Shown: piece after piece, positions 8,635-18,499 of the stretch
Layout: every line of letters starts with the position of its first letter
Numbering within the stretch: position 1 is the stretch's first letter
NCBI RefSeq assembly: GCF_000733125.1
Contig: NZ_JPHU01000012.1
Coordinates: 1-64,000 of the forward strand
Direction of reading: 5' to 3'
Length of the DNA: 64,000 nucleotides
Source: Parvularcula oceani
Lineage (GTDB): Bacteria > Pseudomonadota > Alphaproteobacteria > Caulobacterales > Parvularculaceae
The notes under the pieces: model-generated
The model's database searches: none
What the model saw: the letters and a program-made list of their open reading frames with translations, nothing else
Told to the model about the DNA's origin: nothing
Made by a program: the position numbers and the translations under genes

Positions 8635-9285
8635 ATGTCCCAGTCCCTGCAGTCCGACCGCTCCGCCCCCCGCCCCGCGCCTGTCGCACTCCGCGATTCG
8701 CCGCCCGCTTCTTCGGCGGCCGCACGCCGCGAGGGCAGCGATGATAATCTGTTCGGAGGCCTGCTCATCGGCGGGCTGATCGGCGTAGTCATCGGTGCGG
8801 CGCTGAACCCCGCCCGGAAGCTTGCCCTCGAAGGTATGGAGGCAATGACAGGCGACTGGTACGACATTCTGAAAGCCGAGCACCATGCGGTCGAAAGGGC
8901 CTTCGACAAGCTGCTCCAGACCTCGGACGACCAGACCGGGCGACGCCAGCTGCTGCTGACGCAGATCGCTCATGCGCTCAACAAGCATGCGATCACTGAA
9001 GAGAACGTGATCTATCCGGCCCTGCGCAAATATGACAAGGACGCGTCCTGCGGACTCGGCGCCGAGCATCTGGATATCAAGACGCTGATCGCTGATCTCC
9101 AATACGAAATTCCGAAGGACGATCCGCGCTGGATCGCGACTGCGCGGGAGCTGCGCGATCTTGTCGTGCACCATGCGCGCGAGGAAGAGGAGGACATCTT
9201 CCCGCCCTTCCGGGACAGGATGTCAAAGGAAGACAATGAATCGCTGAACCGGCGCCTTCATTGGGAAGGCATCAAGGTCGCCTGA
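8635..9285 (+). CDS. Membrane-anchored hemerythrin domain protein
   Basis: The 216-residue protein has a disordered N-terminus, then a Gly-rich hydrophobic segment, GGLLIGGLIGVVIGAAL (about 40-57), that looks like a glycine-zipper membrane anchor. A hemerythrin HHE four-helix bundle follows. The di-iron ligands are visible as EHHAVE (near 82), HAITEE (near 123), AEHLD (near 142) and HHAREEEEDIFP (near 181). Such domains bind O2 or sense oxygen, NO or iron. The start ATG follows a strong AAGGAGG at 8623-8629; the frame stays open far upstream, but only as an antisense shadow of rsmB and the SDR. It is a single gene ending at a strong terminator. Confidence 0.88.
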   Translation: MSQSLQSDRSAPRPAPVALRDSPPASSAAARREGSDDNLFGGLLIGGLIGVVIGAALNPARKLALEGMEAMTGDWYDILKAEHHAVERAFDKLLQTSDDQTGRRQLLLTQIAHALNKHAITEENVIYPALRKYDKDASCGLGAEHLDIKTLIADLQYEIPKDDPRWIATARELRDLVVHHAREEEEDIFPPFRDRMSKEDNESLNRRLHWEGIKVA

Positions 9286-9306
9286 CCCTGCCTCTCAGCG
9301 CAAAGC

Positions 9307-9342
9307 AAAGGGCCCGGCGCTGGGTGCAGCGCCGGGCCCTTT
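9307..9342. terminator. Bidirectional intrinsic terminator
   Basis: A perfect 15-bp stem (AAAGGGCCCGGCGCT / AGCGCCGGGCCCTTT) encloses the loop GGGTGC. The A-rich flank on one side and T-run on the other let it act on both strands, which fits its place between the convergent hemerythrin and metalloprotease genes. Confidence 0.85.
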
Positions 9343-9359
9343 CGTCGGATCGGTTGCGG

Positions 9360-11042
9360 TCAGCGCCGCGCGAGGCGGGACTGGGCCGCGCCCACGGCCG
9401 GCGCGTTTCCGAGCGGGCGGTCCACCTGGTAGATCAGGAGGTCGTAATCGCCGGCGAGCAGGCTTTCATTGGCCGGCGTGTTGAGCGGCAGCGGGAAGTA
9501 CTGGCCGCCGCCGAGCGGGATGTAGACGACTTCCTGCGGGACGACCTCGAGGACATACTGCCCGTAGCTCGGCACCTCGATGTCCACCAGAAGCGGGTCA
9601 TAGGGCTCGAAGGTCTGGGCGTTGCTCGAGATCAGCGTCCGGCTGCCGTTCCGTCCGACCTTGTAGAGGTTGAGCGTCGCAATCACCGGATCGGTGATGA
9701 AGCTGTCGGTGTAGCTCATCAGCTCGGCGTTGATGAACATGGAGCGCTTCGCCGAGAAGACGTATTCGTCGCTGTCGCCCACGCCGTCGAGCGTGCCCTG
9801 GATCCAGGCGGTGTCCATGGCCACGAACTTCCCGCCCGCATTCTCGCCTTCGAGAATCGTGTTCGGAACGAGCGTGCGCTTGAGGTCCACGAATTTCGCG
9901 CCGGACCGGCGATCGTGCCGGAGTTCGGCTTCATCGAAGACCCGCGCCTCTTCGGCGAGGTCGAGCTTGAGAGCGGACCGCTCGGAGAAGAAGCGGTCGC
10001 TCACCGCCGAACCTGCGAGCGGCAGGCCGACGCTCGCGCCCGATGCCATGAGATGCAGGATCGACTCGTCGCCCTGCTGCGGCCCCTCATAGACCGGAAC
10101 AAAGGTTCCGGGCGCCGGCACGCCGGTCGAGGGCAGGCCGTTATCGGGCGCGCCGAAGCTGTCATGGTGGCGCAGGCCGAGCGCATGTCCGGCCTCGTGC
10201 GCGCCGGTATTCGCCGCCTGGTTCCGGACGGCGGTCACGAGGCCCTCCGCATCGGGCGAGAAGCCGGTGAAGCTCGCGAAGGTCGCAGGCGAGAAGAGAT
10301 CGAACAGGACTTTCCAGAAATTGGCGTCCGAGAACGCGCCATTGCCGTAGTCGTCATTGCCGAAATCGATGCCTTCGGCGCGGCCGAACAGGATCGAGAA
10401 CCCGACCCGCCCGTCATCGCGCAGGAACAGCGTGATGTTCGTCTCGCCAGGCGCACGGTCATTGTCCGTGTAATCGATGGTCATGTATTCGCCATTGGCC
10501 GGCGGCGTCGTGACGACCTCGACATCGAAGGGCGCGAGATCCGCCGCGATGCGGTCGCGGATCACGGCGCGATCGGCCTGCGTGAAGACGTAATCCTCGA
10601 TCAGCAGGGTATCGATGTATTCCTCGGTCTCCGCGTCGACGAGATCGACCGGATAGAGCGGCGAGCCCTGATTGTCGAAATTGAGATAGATCACCTGCGG
10701 CCCGGTCCGCACGCGCTTGAGGCCCTGGCCACTGCCGCGGAAGATCACCGTCCCGTCCGCCGAGGCATCGATGCGCGGCGCGTTCGCGCCGCCCTCGCCG
10801 TCGAGCATGGCGCGCGCGGTGATCGCATCCACGATCGCCTGTGCGCCCGCGGCCGTCGCATCACAGCTTGCCGCCGCGCAGTCATCGGCCTCGATCCGGT
10901 AGCCGAACACCTCGGCATTCGCGATCGCCGCCCTCAGCTCGTCCTCGGACATGGACCGCGCCGCCTCGGGCGTGAGAGGTCCCGCCACGGCAGCACTCAT
11001 CGAGAGCGCGGCGGCGGCCGCGCAGCACAGAAGAGACTTCAT
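9360..11042 (-). CDS. Secreted zinc metalloprotease with metzincin-type motif
   Basis: The 560-residue protein has a signal peptide (LLCCAAAAALSMSAAVAG). The zinc site is the extended HEXXHXXGXXH: H282, E283, H286, G289, H292 (HEAGHALGLRHHD). A likely Met-turn follows in ILHLMASG. It is therefore probably a peptidase exported to the periplasm or medium. The C-terminal ~170 residues contain a segment that looks like a beta-sandwich pre-peptidase C-terminal type domain (TAWIQGTLDGVGDSDEY). The start ATG has GGAG upstream; an open frame continues upstream but crosses the divergent gene. I do not recognise the exact MEROPS family. It shares a 94-nt divergent promoter region with the small exported protein. 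Confidence 0.8.
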   Translation of the reverse strand: MKSLLCCAAAAALSMSAAVAGPLTPEAARSMSEDELRAAIANAEVFGYRIEADDCAAASCDATAAGAQAIVDAITARAMLDGEGGANAPRIDASADGTVIFRGSGQGLKRVRTGPQVIYLNFDNQGSPLYPVDLVDAETEEYIDTLLIEDYVFTQADRAVIRDRIAADLAPFDVEVVTTPPANGEYMTIDYTDNDRAPGETNITLFLRDDGRVGFSILFGRAEGIDFGNDDYGNGAFSDANFWKVLFDLFSPATFASFTGFSPDAEGLVTAVRNQAANTGAHEAGHALGLRHHDSFGAPDNGLPSTGVPAPGTFVPVYEGPQQGDESILHLMASGASVGLPLAGSAVSDRFFSERSALKLDLAEEARVFDEAELRHDRRSGAKFVDLKRTLVPNTILEGENAGGKFVAMDTAWIQGTLDGVGDSDEYVFSAKRSMFINAELMSYTDSFITDPVIATLNLYKVGRNGSRTLISSNAQTFEPYDPLLVDIEVPSYGQYVLEVVPQEVVYIPLGGGQYFPLPLNTPANESLLAGDYDLLIYQVDRPLGNAPAVGAAQSRLARR

Positions 11043-11136
11043 ATGTTCACTCCGGGGATTTCCTGCGACGAATTTATGAACCTTAACAGAGCGACAATCA
11101 ACGGCTTTTGCTAGCATTTCGGGCAGGAGGTGCCGC

Positions 11137-11625
11137 GTGAACCGATTCGCTTCGATTTTTCTGCCATTGCTCTGTCTACAGACAAGCTGCGCCGGGGCGG
11201 CTCCGTGCGGCCTGGATGCCCGCGCGCTCGAGCGGCTGGCCGAAGACGCGCCGGTCCTCCTGCTGGTCGCGCCGCTCGAGCGGAGCGGCGCCGTTTCCGT
11301 CGCCGCGGAGGGCGCAGGGGGAGAGGCGCCCGATCTTGAAGAAGCGCTGCAAGCGGCCCGCCGCCTGGCCGAGGAAGGGCGCAGCGGCAACCGCACGCTG
11401 GCCGCCGGCGCGCCATACGATGTCCGCGAGGTCCTGCGCGGACAGGCTGCGGGCACGATCCTGCTGCCGGAACCTTCTCCTGAACTAGCCTCCGACGCCG
11501 CCTGCCGGGAGGGCGATCAGGCGCCCCTCTACCTCGCTATCATCGGCGGGGACGCGCCGGCGCGGCTCGTCGCCTTGCGCGGCCCGGACGACCCCCGCCT
11601 CTCGCCGCTGCGCGAGCGGCGGTAA
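11137..11625 (+). CDS. Small exported protein of unknown function
   Basis: The 162-residue product starts at a GTG with AGGAGG at 11125-11130. Its N-terminus, FASIFLPLLCLQTSC, is a signal peptide; Cys18 might be lipidated, but QTSC is a poor lipobox. The mature part contains DAPVLLLVAPLER and APLYLAIIGGD and no motif I recognise. It is divergent from the metalloprotease and ends 7 nt before the convergent guaB stop. A link to the protease is possible only by position. Confidence 0.6.
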   Translation: MNRFASIFLPLLCLQTSCAGAAPCGLDARALERLAEDAPVLLLVAPLERSGAVSVAAEGAGGEAPDLEEALQAARRLAEEGRSGNRTLAAGAPYDVREVLRGQAAGTILLPEPSPELASDAACREGDQAPLYLAIIGGDAPARLVALRGPDDPRLSPLRERR

Positions 11626-11631
11626 GAGCGA

Positions 11632-13936
<2,305 letters not shown>

Positions 13937-13976
13937 GCCGGGATGTATCGAATTCGCTGAGCGACGCAAGACCGTT

Positions 13977-14978
13977 TCAGCGGCGGAACCGTCCGTGCCG
14001 CTCCATCAGCTCCAGCAGCATGCCCTCGCGCAGCCCCCTGTCTCCCACCCGCACCCGGTCCGAGGGCCAGACCGAGAGAATGCCCTGCAGGATCGCGCAG
14101 CCCGGCACGACGAGGTCGGCGCGCTCGCGCCCGATGCAGGGCTCGGCGCAGCGGCGGGAGAACCCCATCTCGCGCAGGGATTCGGAGACCTCCTCGACGT
14201 CCCGGGCGCTCAGCCAGGCGCCGTCGACCTCCCGCCGCGAATAGCGCGGCAGCGCGAGCTTGACCCCCGCGAGGCTCGTCACCGTGCCGGAGGTTCCGAT
14301 CAGATGCGCCCGCTGCCCGTCGAAGAGATCGGCCATGGGGCCGGCGCCCGCGAACTCGCGCACCGCGTCCGCCACCTGCGCGATCATCGCGTCATAGGCC
14401 GCGCGGTCCATGTCGTGGGCGCCATGCTCTTCTGCGAGGGTGACGACCCCGAAGGGCAGCGAGACCCATGCGACCGTTTCCGGCGCGCCGCGCCCCAGGC
14501 GCAGCCACGACATCTCGGTCGAGCCGCCGCCGATGTCGAAGACGAGGACGGCCTCCGCCCCGCTGTCGATGAGGTCGGTGCAGCCCCGGGCGGCGAGCTT
14601 CGCCTCCTCCTCCGGCGTGATGAGGTCGAGCCGCAGCCCGGTCTCCTCCTCCACCCGCGACAGGAAGGCGGGGCCGTTGCGGGCCATGCGGCAGGCCTGG
14701 GTCGCGATGGCGCGGGAGGCGGTGACGCCGCGCGCCTGCATCTTCTGCGCGCAGACCTTGAGCGCCTCGACCGTGCGGTCCATCGCCGCTTCGGAAAGGC
14801 GTCCGGTGGCCGTGACGCCCTCGCCGAGCCTTACGATGCGCGAAAAGGCATCGACGACCCGGAACCCCTCATGCCGCGGCGCCGCCACGAGCAGGCGGCA
14901 ATTGTTCGTGCCCAGGTCGATCGCCGCAAAACGCGGCGCGGGTCGCCCCCGCACCGCGGGAGCCGGCCTCTCAGTCAT
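13977..14978 (-). CDS. Ppx/GppA family phosphatase
   Basis: The 333-residue protein belongs to the ASKHA-fold exopolyphosphatase / guanosine pentaphosphate phosphatase family. Its motifs are [15 protein letters not shown] near the N-terminus, [11 protein letters not shown] near 97, the phosphate loop [13 protein letters not shown] near 150, and [11 protein letters not shown] near 228. It either shortens polyphosphate or converts pppGpp to ppGpp; the short form without the C-terminal HD domain is usual in alphaproteobacteria. GAGGA 6 nt before the second ATG (MTERPAP) favours that start over the ATG five codons upstream. It heads the ppx-rlmE-guaB unit. Confidence 0.88.
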   Translation of the reverse strand: MTERPAPAVRGRPAPRFAAIDLGTNNCRLLVAAPRHEGFRVVDAFSRIVRLGEGVTATGRLSEAAMDRTVEALKVCAQKMQARGVTASRAIATQACRMARNGPAFLSRVEEETGLRLDLITPEEEAKLAARGCTDLIDSGAEAVLVFDIGGGSTEMSWLRLGRGAPETVAWVSLPFGVVTLAEEHGAHDMDRAAYDAMIAQVADAVREFAGAGPMADLFDGQRAHLIGTSGTVTSLAGVKLALPRYSRREVDGAWLSARDVEEVSESLREMGFSRRCAEPCIGRERADLVVPGCAILQGILSVWPSDRVRVGDRGLREGMLLELMERHGRFRR

Positions 14979-15147
14979 GGCGCGTCCTCGCATGGCGTCC
15001 GCGAGGAACGCCTCATTCGCTCTCAGCGTAGGCGGATGGTCGGGGCGGCAGCAAGATGGATTCGGCAGAATATCGCGCAGGGGCGCTTGATCCTGCTAAC
15101 GCTCCGGGCGAATGAGGGCGATACGCAGCACCAACCCGAAAAGCCCA

Positions 15148-15615
15148 ATGAAGCTCGATCAGATCGACCTCAAGATCCTGCGCCACCTGCAGGAGAACGC
15201 CCGGATCACCAATGCCGATCTCGCCGAGAAGGTGGGCCTGTCGCCGACGCCCTGCCTGCGGCGGCTGCGGCGGCTCGAGGCCGACGGCATCATCAAGGGC
15301 TACAGGACCGACGTGAACCGCGACGTCCTCGGCCTGCCCGTGACGGTGATCATCCTCGTCAAGCTGGAAAAGGAGGACGAGGTGCATCTCCGCGCCTTCG
15401 AGGAGCTGACCATGCGGCGCCCCGAGATCATGGAATGCCACCTCGTGACCGGCAAGTTCGACTATTTCGTGCGCGTGGTGCTGCCGACCCTCACCGCCTA
15501 TGAGCCGTTCCTCTCGGACACGCTGCTGCGGACCGAGAACATCGCCTCGATCGAGTCGAGCTTCACCCTGCGCGAGGTGACAAAGAAAGCGGTTCTGCCC
15601 GCGGGCGGCGCCTGA
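15148..15615 (+). CDS. Lrp/AsnC family transcriptional regulator
   Basis: The 155-residue protein has the Lrp/AsnC layout: an N-terminal winged helix-turn-helix (LDQIDLKILRHLQENARI, then LAEKVGLSPTPCLRRLRRLE) and a C-terminal RAM/ligand-binding domain (MRRPEIMECHLVTGKFDYF). The regulators bind DNA as octamers or similar and usually sense amino acids. The start is the ATG right before the conserved LDQID; an upstream in-frame start adds 12 unconserved codons. It is divergent from ppx across about 170 nt and convergent with ispA, 8 nt away. Target genes cannot be told. Confidence 0.9.
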   Translation: MKLDQIDLKILRHLQENARITNADLAEKVGLSPTPCLRRLRRLEADGIIKGYRTDVNRDVLGLPVTVIILVKLEKEDEVHLRAFEELTMRRPEIMECHLVTGKFDYFVRVVLPTLTAYEPFLSDTLLRTENIASIESSFTLREVTKKAVLPAGGA

Positions 15616-15623
15616 ACGCCGCC

Positions 15624-16502
15624 TCAGCGCTCCCTCGTCGCGAGCCAGTCGGCCAGGGCCGCGAGCACGCTGCCGTCGGGAAGGCGGCCCAGCGCGGCTT
15701 TCGCCTCTTCGGTGAGGTCGCGGACGCGGACGCGGGCGCCCTCTATGCCGTAAAGGCCGACAAAGGTCGCCTTGCCGGCCACCTCGTCCCGGCCCGCGGG
15801 CTTGCCGAGCGTGGCGGCATCCGCCGTCGCGTCCAGGACATCGTCCTGGATCTGGAAGGCGAGGCCGAGCGCCCGGGCATAGGCGGCGAGCGCGGCGAGC
15901 TGGGAGGACGCGCCGCCGGCGAGCGTGCCGCCCATCAGCGCCGAGGCCTCGATCAGCGCGCCGGTCTTGCGCGCCTGGATCGCGACGATCTCTTCCTCGC
16001 TCGCAGCCTCGGGATAGAGATCCATCATCTGGCCGCCCACCATGCCTGCCCGCCCCGCCCCCTGCGCGAGTTGCGAGATCAGGCGCACCGCCACCGCCGG
16101 CGCATAGGCCCCGCCGGACAGCAGGGCGAAGGCCTCCGTCAGGAGCGCGTCCCCCGCCAGAATGCCGATCGCCTCGTCATAGGCGGCATGCACGCTCGGC
16201 TTGCCGCGCCGCGTCTCCGCATCGTCCATGGCCGGCAGATCGTCGTGGATGAGGCTGTAGGCGTGCACCATCTCGATCGCGCAGGCGGCGGGCAGCGGAT
16301 CGGCGCCGCTTCGAAGCGCCGCCGCGCTCTCGATCACGAGGAAGGGACGCAGCCGCTTGCCGCCGCCGAGCGCACCGTGCCGGAGCGCGGCATCGAGACG
16401 CAGGAGGGCCGGCCGGTCACCGCGCGAGGAGAGCGCGGAGCCGAGCGCGCGCTCCACCTCTTGGGCACGGCTTCTCAACCGTTCTTCGATAGTGTCTCTC
16501 AT
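15624..16502 (-). CDS. ispA: Farnesyl (geranyl) diphosphate synthase, IspA type
   Basis: This 292-residue trans-prenyltransferase condenses IPP with DMAPP/GPP to make farnesyl diphosphate for quinones, carotenoids and undecaprenyl lipids. Visible are GGKRLRPFL, the first aspartate-rich motif HDDLPAMDDAETRRGKP (about 85-101), GILAGDALLTEAF, and the second motif FQIQDDVLDATAD. The start is set at MRDTIEER because GGAGAGG lies just upstream; an ATG 12 codons earlier would place that site inside the gene. xseB and dxs, frequent neighbours elsewhere, are absent. It is divergent from tamA. Confidence 0.92.
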   Translation of the reverse strand: MRDTIEERLRSRAQEVERALGSALSSRGDRPALLRLDAALRHGALGGGKRLRPFLVIESAAALRSGADPLPAACAIEMVHAYSLIHDDLPAMDDAETRRGKPSVHAAYDEAIGILAGDALLTEAFALLSGGAYAPAVAVRLISQLAQGAGRAGMVGGQMMDLYPEAASEEEIVAIQARKTGALIEASALMGGTLAGGASSQLAALAAYARALGLAFQIQDDVLDATADAATLGKPAGRDEVAGKATFVGLYGIEGARVRVRDLTEEAKAALGRLPDGSVLAALADWLATRER

Positions 16503-16582
16503 GCCCCCCCTCTCCGGTGGAGCGGGGGCTGTCGTCAAGCATCACGCGAACCGGAAGGCCGTCATGGCTGTTGTGAGCATCT

Positions 16583-18499
16583 ATGGGTAGGTTTGCACGA
16601 TTGTCGGTCCCGATCATGAGCGCCGCGCTGGCCGCCGCGCTGCTCGCGAATGCGCGCGCGGCGGATTTGCAGGTCGAGGTGACCATAGAGGGCGTCGAGG
16701 AGCGCAGCCTCCGCCGCGCGCTGCGCGATGTCTCGGTGCTGGCCCGGGCGGAGGACGATGATTACGGCTCGCTCGCCCCGATCCGGCGCGCAGCCCAGAG
16801 CGACACGCAGGCCATGCGGCAGGCGCTCGTTTCGATGGGCTATTACGCGGCCACCGTCGATCCGGAGGTGCGGCGTTCCGATGCCGAGGTGAGCGTCACC
16901 TATACCGTTTCGCCCGGCCCGCTCTTCGAGATCAGCGAATACCGCATCGCCTATCAGGAAGACGCGGAGGGAGACCGGCCCCAGACCTTCGGCGCCGCCG
17001 GCCTGAAGGCGGACGGATCACCGACCGGCGAGCGCCTGCTCGCGCTCGAGACGGGGCTGCTGGCCAAGCTCTGGGAAGAGGGCTATCCGGGCGCGGAGAG
17101 CCTTGGCCGCCGGGTCGAGGCGAATTTCGAGACGGGCACCGCCACGGCCGTCTTCCCGATCTCGTCCGGCCCCCTCGCCACCTATGGCGACATCGTCGTG
17201 CGCGGGGTGGAGGCGACCGACGAAAGCTATGTGACCCGGCTGCGGACTTTCCAGCGCGGCGAGATCTATGCGCGCAGCGACATCGAGGAATACCGCGAAG
17301 CCCTGGCCGAGACGGGCCTGTTCGGCGAAGTCACGGTCGCCGCAGGCCCGCCGGGCGAGGACGGGGAGACGCCCATCCTCGTCACGCTGAGCGAGCGGGA
17401 GCCGCGCACCCTTGGCGCCGGCGTCTCCTACGGTACGGATGTCGGCCCCGGCGTCACTGCCTTCTGGGAGCATCGCAATCTCTTCGGCGGCGGCGAACTC
17501 CTGCTCCTGCGGGCGGCCGCGGCCGCGCCGCGCCAGGAGGCCGAAGCGGTCTTCGAGAAGCCCGTCCCCCGCCTGCCGGGCTCGTGGAAGCTTTCCGCCC
17601 TCTTCGAGAACGAGGATACGGACGCCTTCGAGGCGCAGTCCGGCACGCTGGGCGCCGCGATCAACAAATACTGGCTCGACCGCAACCTGCAGACGACCGC
17701 CGGCATCCGGTATCAATACGCCGACATCACGGATTCGGACGGGACGACGCAGACCTTCTCGTCGGCGTCCCTGCCGCTGGCGGCGATCTGGAACAATGAG
17801 AACGACCCGCTGAACCCGACGGACGGCTTCCGGGCGCGCTTCCTCGTCGAGCCCTTCTTCTTCGACACGCAGTTCAACCGCGTCGAATTCGGCGGCGCGA
17901 CGCGCGTCACCTTCGGCGAGAATGACGGCACGATCATCGCCGTGCGCGGCCTTCTGGGGGCGACCTATGGCGCGGACCGCGCCGACATTCCCGCCACCGA
18001 GCGCTATTTCGCAGGCGGCGGCGGCTCGGTCCGGGGCTATGGCTATCAGGAAGCCGGGCCGATCAACATCATCGAGGCCGAGGACGGCACCGTCATCAAT
18101 ATCGAACCCGATGTGGACGGCACGCCGCGCCCCGTCATCCTGGACGAGGACGGCGACCCCGTCATTCCGGTCGGCCCGATCGGCGGCGCGTCCATCGCCG
18201 AGGGCAATCTCGAACTCCGCCAGCGCGTCAGCGAGAACATCCAGCTCGCCGCCTTCGTCGACACGGGCACGGTCTTCGACAGCCAGACGCCGAACTTCTC
18301 GGGCGACTTCTTCGTCGGAGCGGGGCTCGGCGTGCGCTACTTCACGCCGGTCGGCCCGATCCGCGTCGATATCGCCACGCCGCTAAACAGAAGGAAATTT
18401 GAAGTCCCCTTCCCGACAGAGGAAGATCCGGACAATATGGAGACGGTCTTCCAGGATGACATCATCGGCCTTTACATCGCTCTCGGTCAGCCCTTCTGA
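16583..18499 (+). CDS. tamA: Autotransporter/translocation assembly outer-membrane protein TamA (Omp85 family)
   Basis: The 638-residue protein has a signal peptide (SAALAAALLANARA), three POTRA-like domains (about 28-300: ALVSMGYYAATVDPEV, GPLFEISEYRIAY, GPLATYGDIVVRGV) and a C-terminal Omp85 barrel with VRGYGYQEAGP (lid-loop motif) and the final strand IGLYIALGQPF. TamA works with TamB in outer-membrane protein insertion and lipid transport. Its stop overlaps the tamB ATG by one base (TGATG), so the pair is a coupled operon. An acidic stretch of about 35 residues rich in Asp/Glu/Pro is inserted between YGYQEAGP and PIGGAS in the barrel. Confidence 0.93.
   Translation: MGRFARLSVPIMSAALAAALLANARAADLQVEVTIEGVEERSLRRALRDVSVLARAEDDDYGSLAPIRRAAQSDTQAMRQALVSMGYYAATVDPEVRRSDAEVSVTYTVSPGPLFEISEYRIAYQEDAEGDRPQTFGAAGLKADGSPTGERLLALETGLLAKLWEEGYPGAESLGRRVEANFETGTATAVFPISSGPLATYGDIVVRGVEATDESYVTRLRTFQRGEIYARSDIEEYREALAETGLFGEVTVAAGPPGEDGETPILVTLSEREPRTLGAGVSYGTDVGPGVTAFWEHRNLFGGGELLLLRAAAAAPRQEAEAVFEKPVPRLPGSWKLSALFENEDTDAFEAQSGTLGAAINKYWLDRNLQTTAGIRYQYADITDSDGTTQTFSSASLPLAAIWNNENDPLNPTDGFRARFLVEPFFFDTQFNRVEFGGATRVTFGENDGTIIAVRGLLGATYGADRADIPATERYFAGGGGSVRGYGYQEAGPINIIEAEDGTVINIEPDVDGTPRPVILDEDGDPVIPVGPIGGASIAEGNLELRQRVSENIQLAAFVDTGTVFDSQTPNFSGDFFVGAGLGVRYFTPVGPIRVDIATPLNRRKFEVPFPTEEDPDNMETVFQDDIIGLYIALGQPF

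Noticed and set aside
9261-11114. A 617-codon plus-strand open frame
   Set aside because: It is antisense to the metalloprotease, which has a signal peptide, zinc motif and ribosome-binding site.
15069-15083. TTGATCCTGCTAAC as a further FNR-like site before the Lrp gene
   Set aside because: The second half does not end in CAA/CAG, so it fails the palindrome seen at the other sites.
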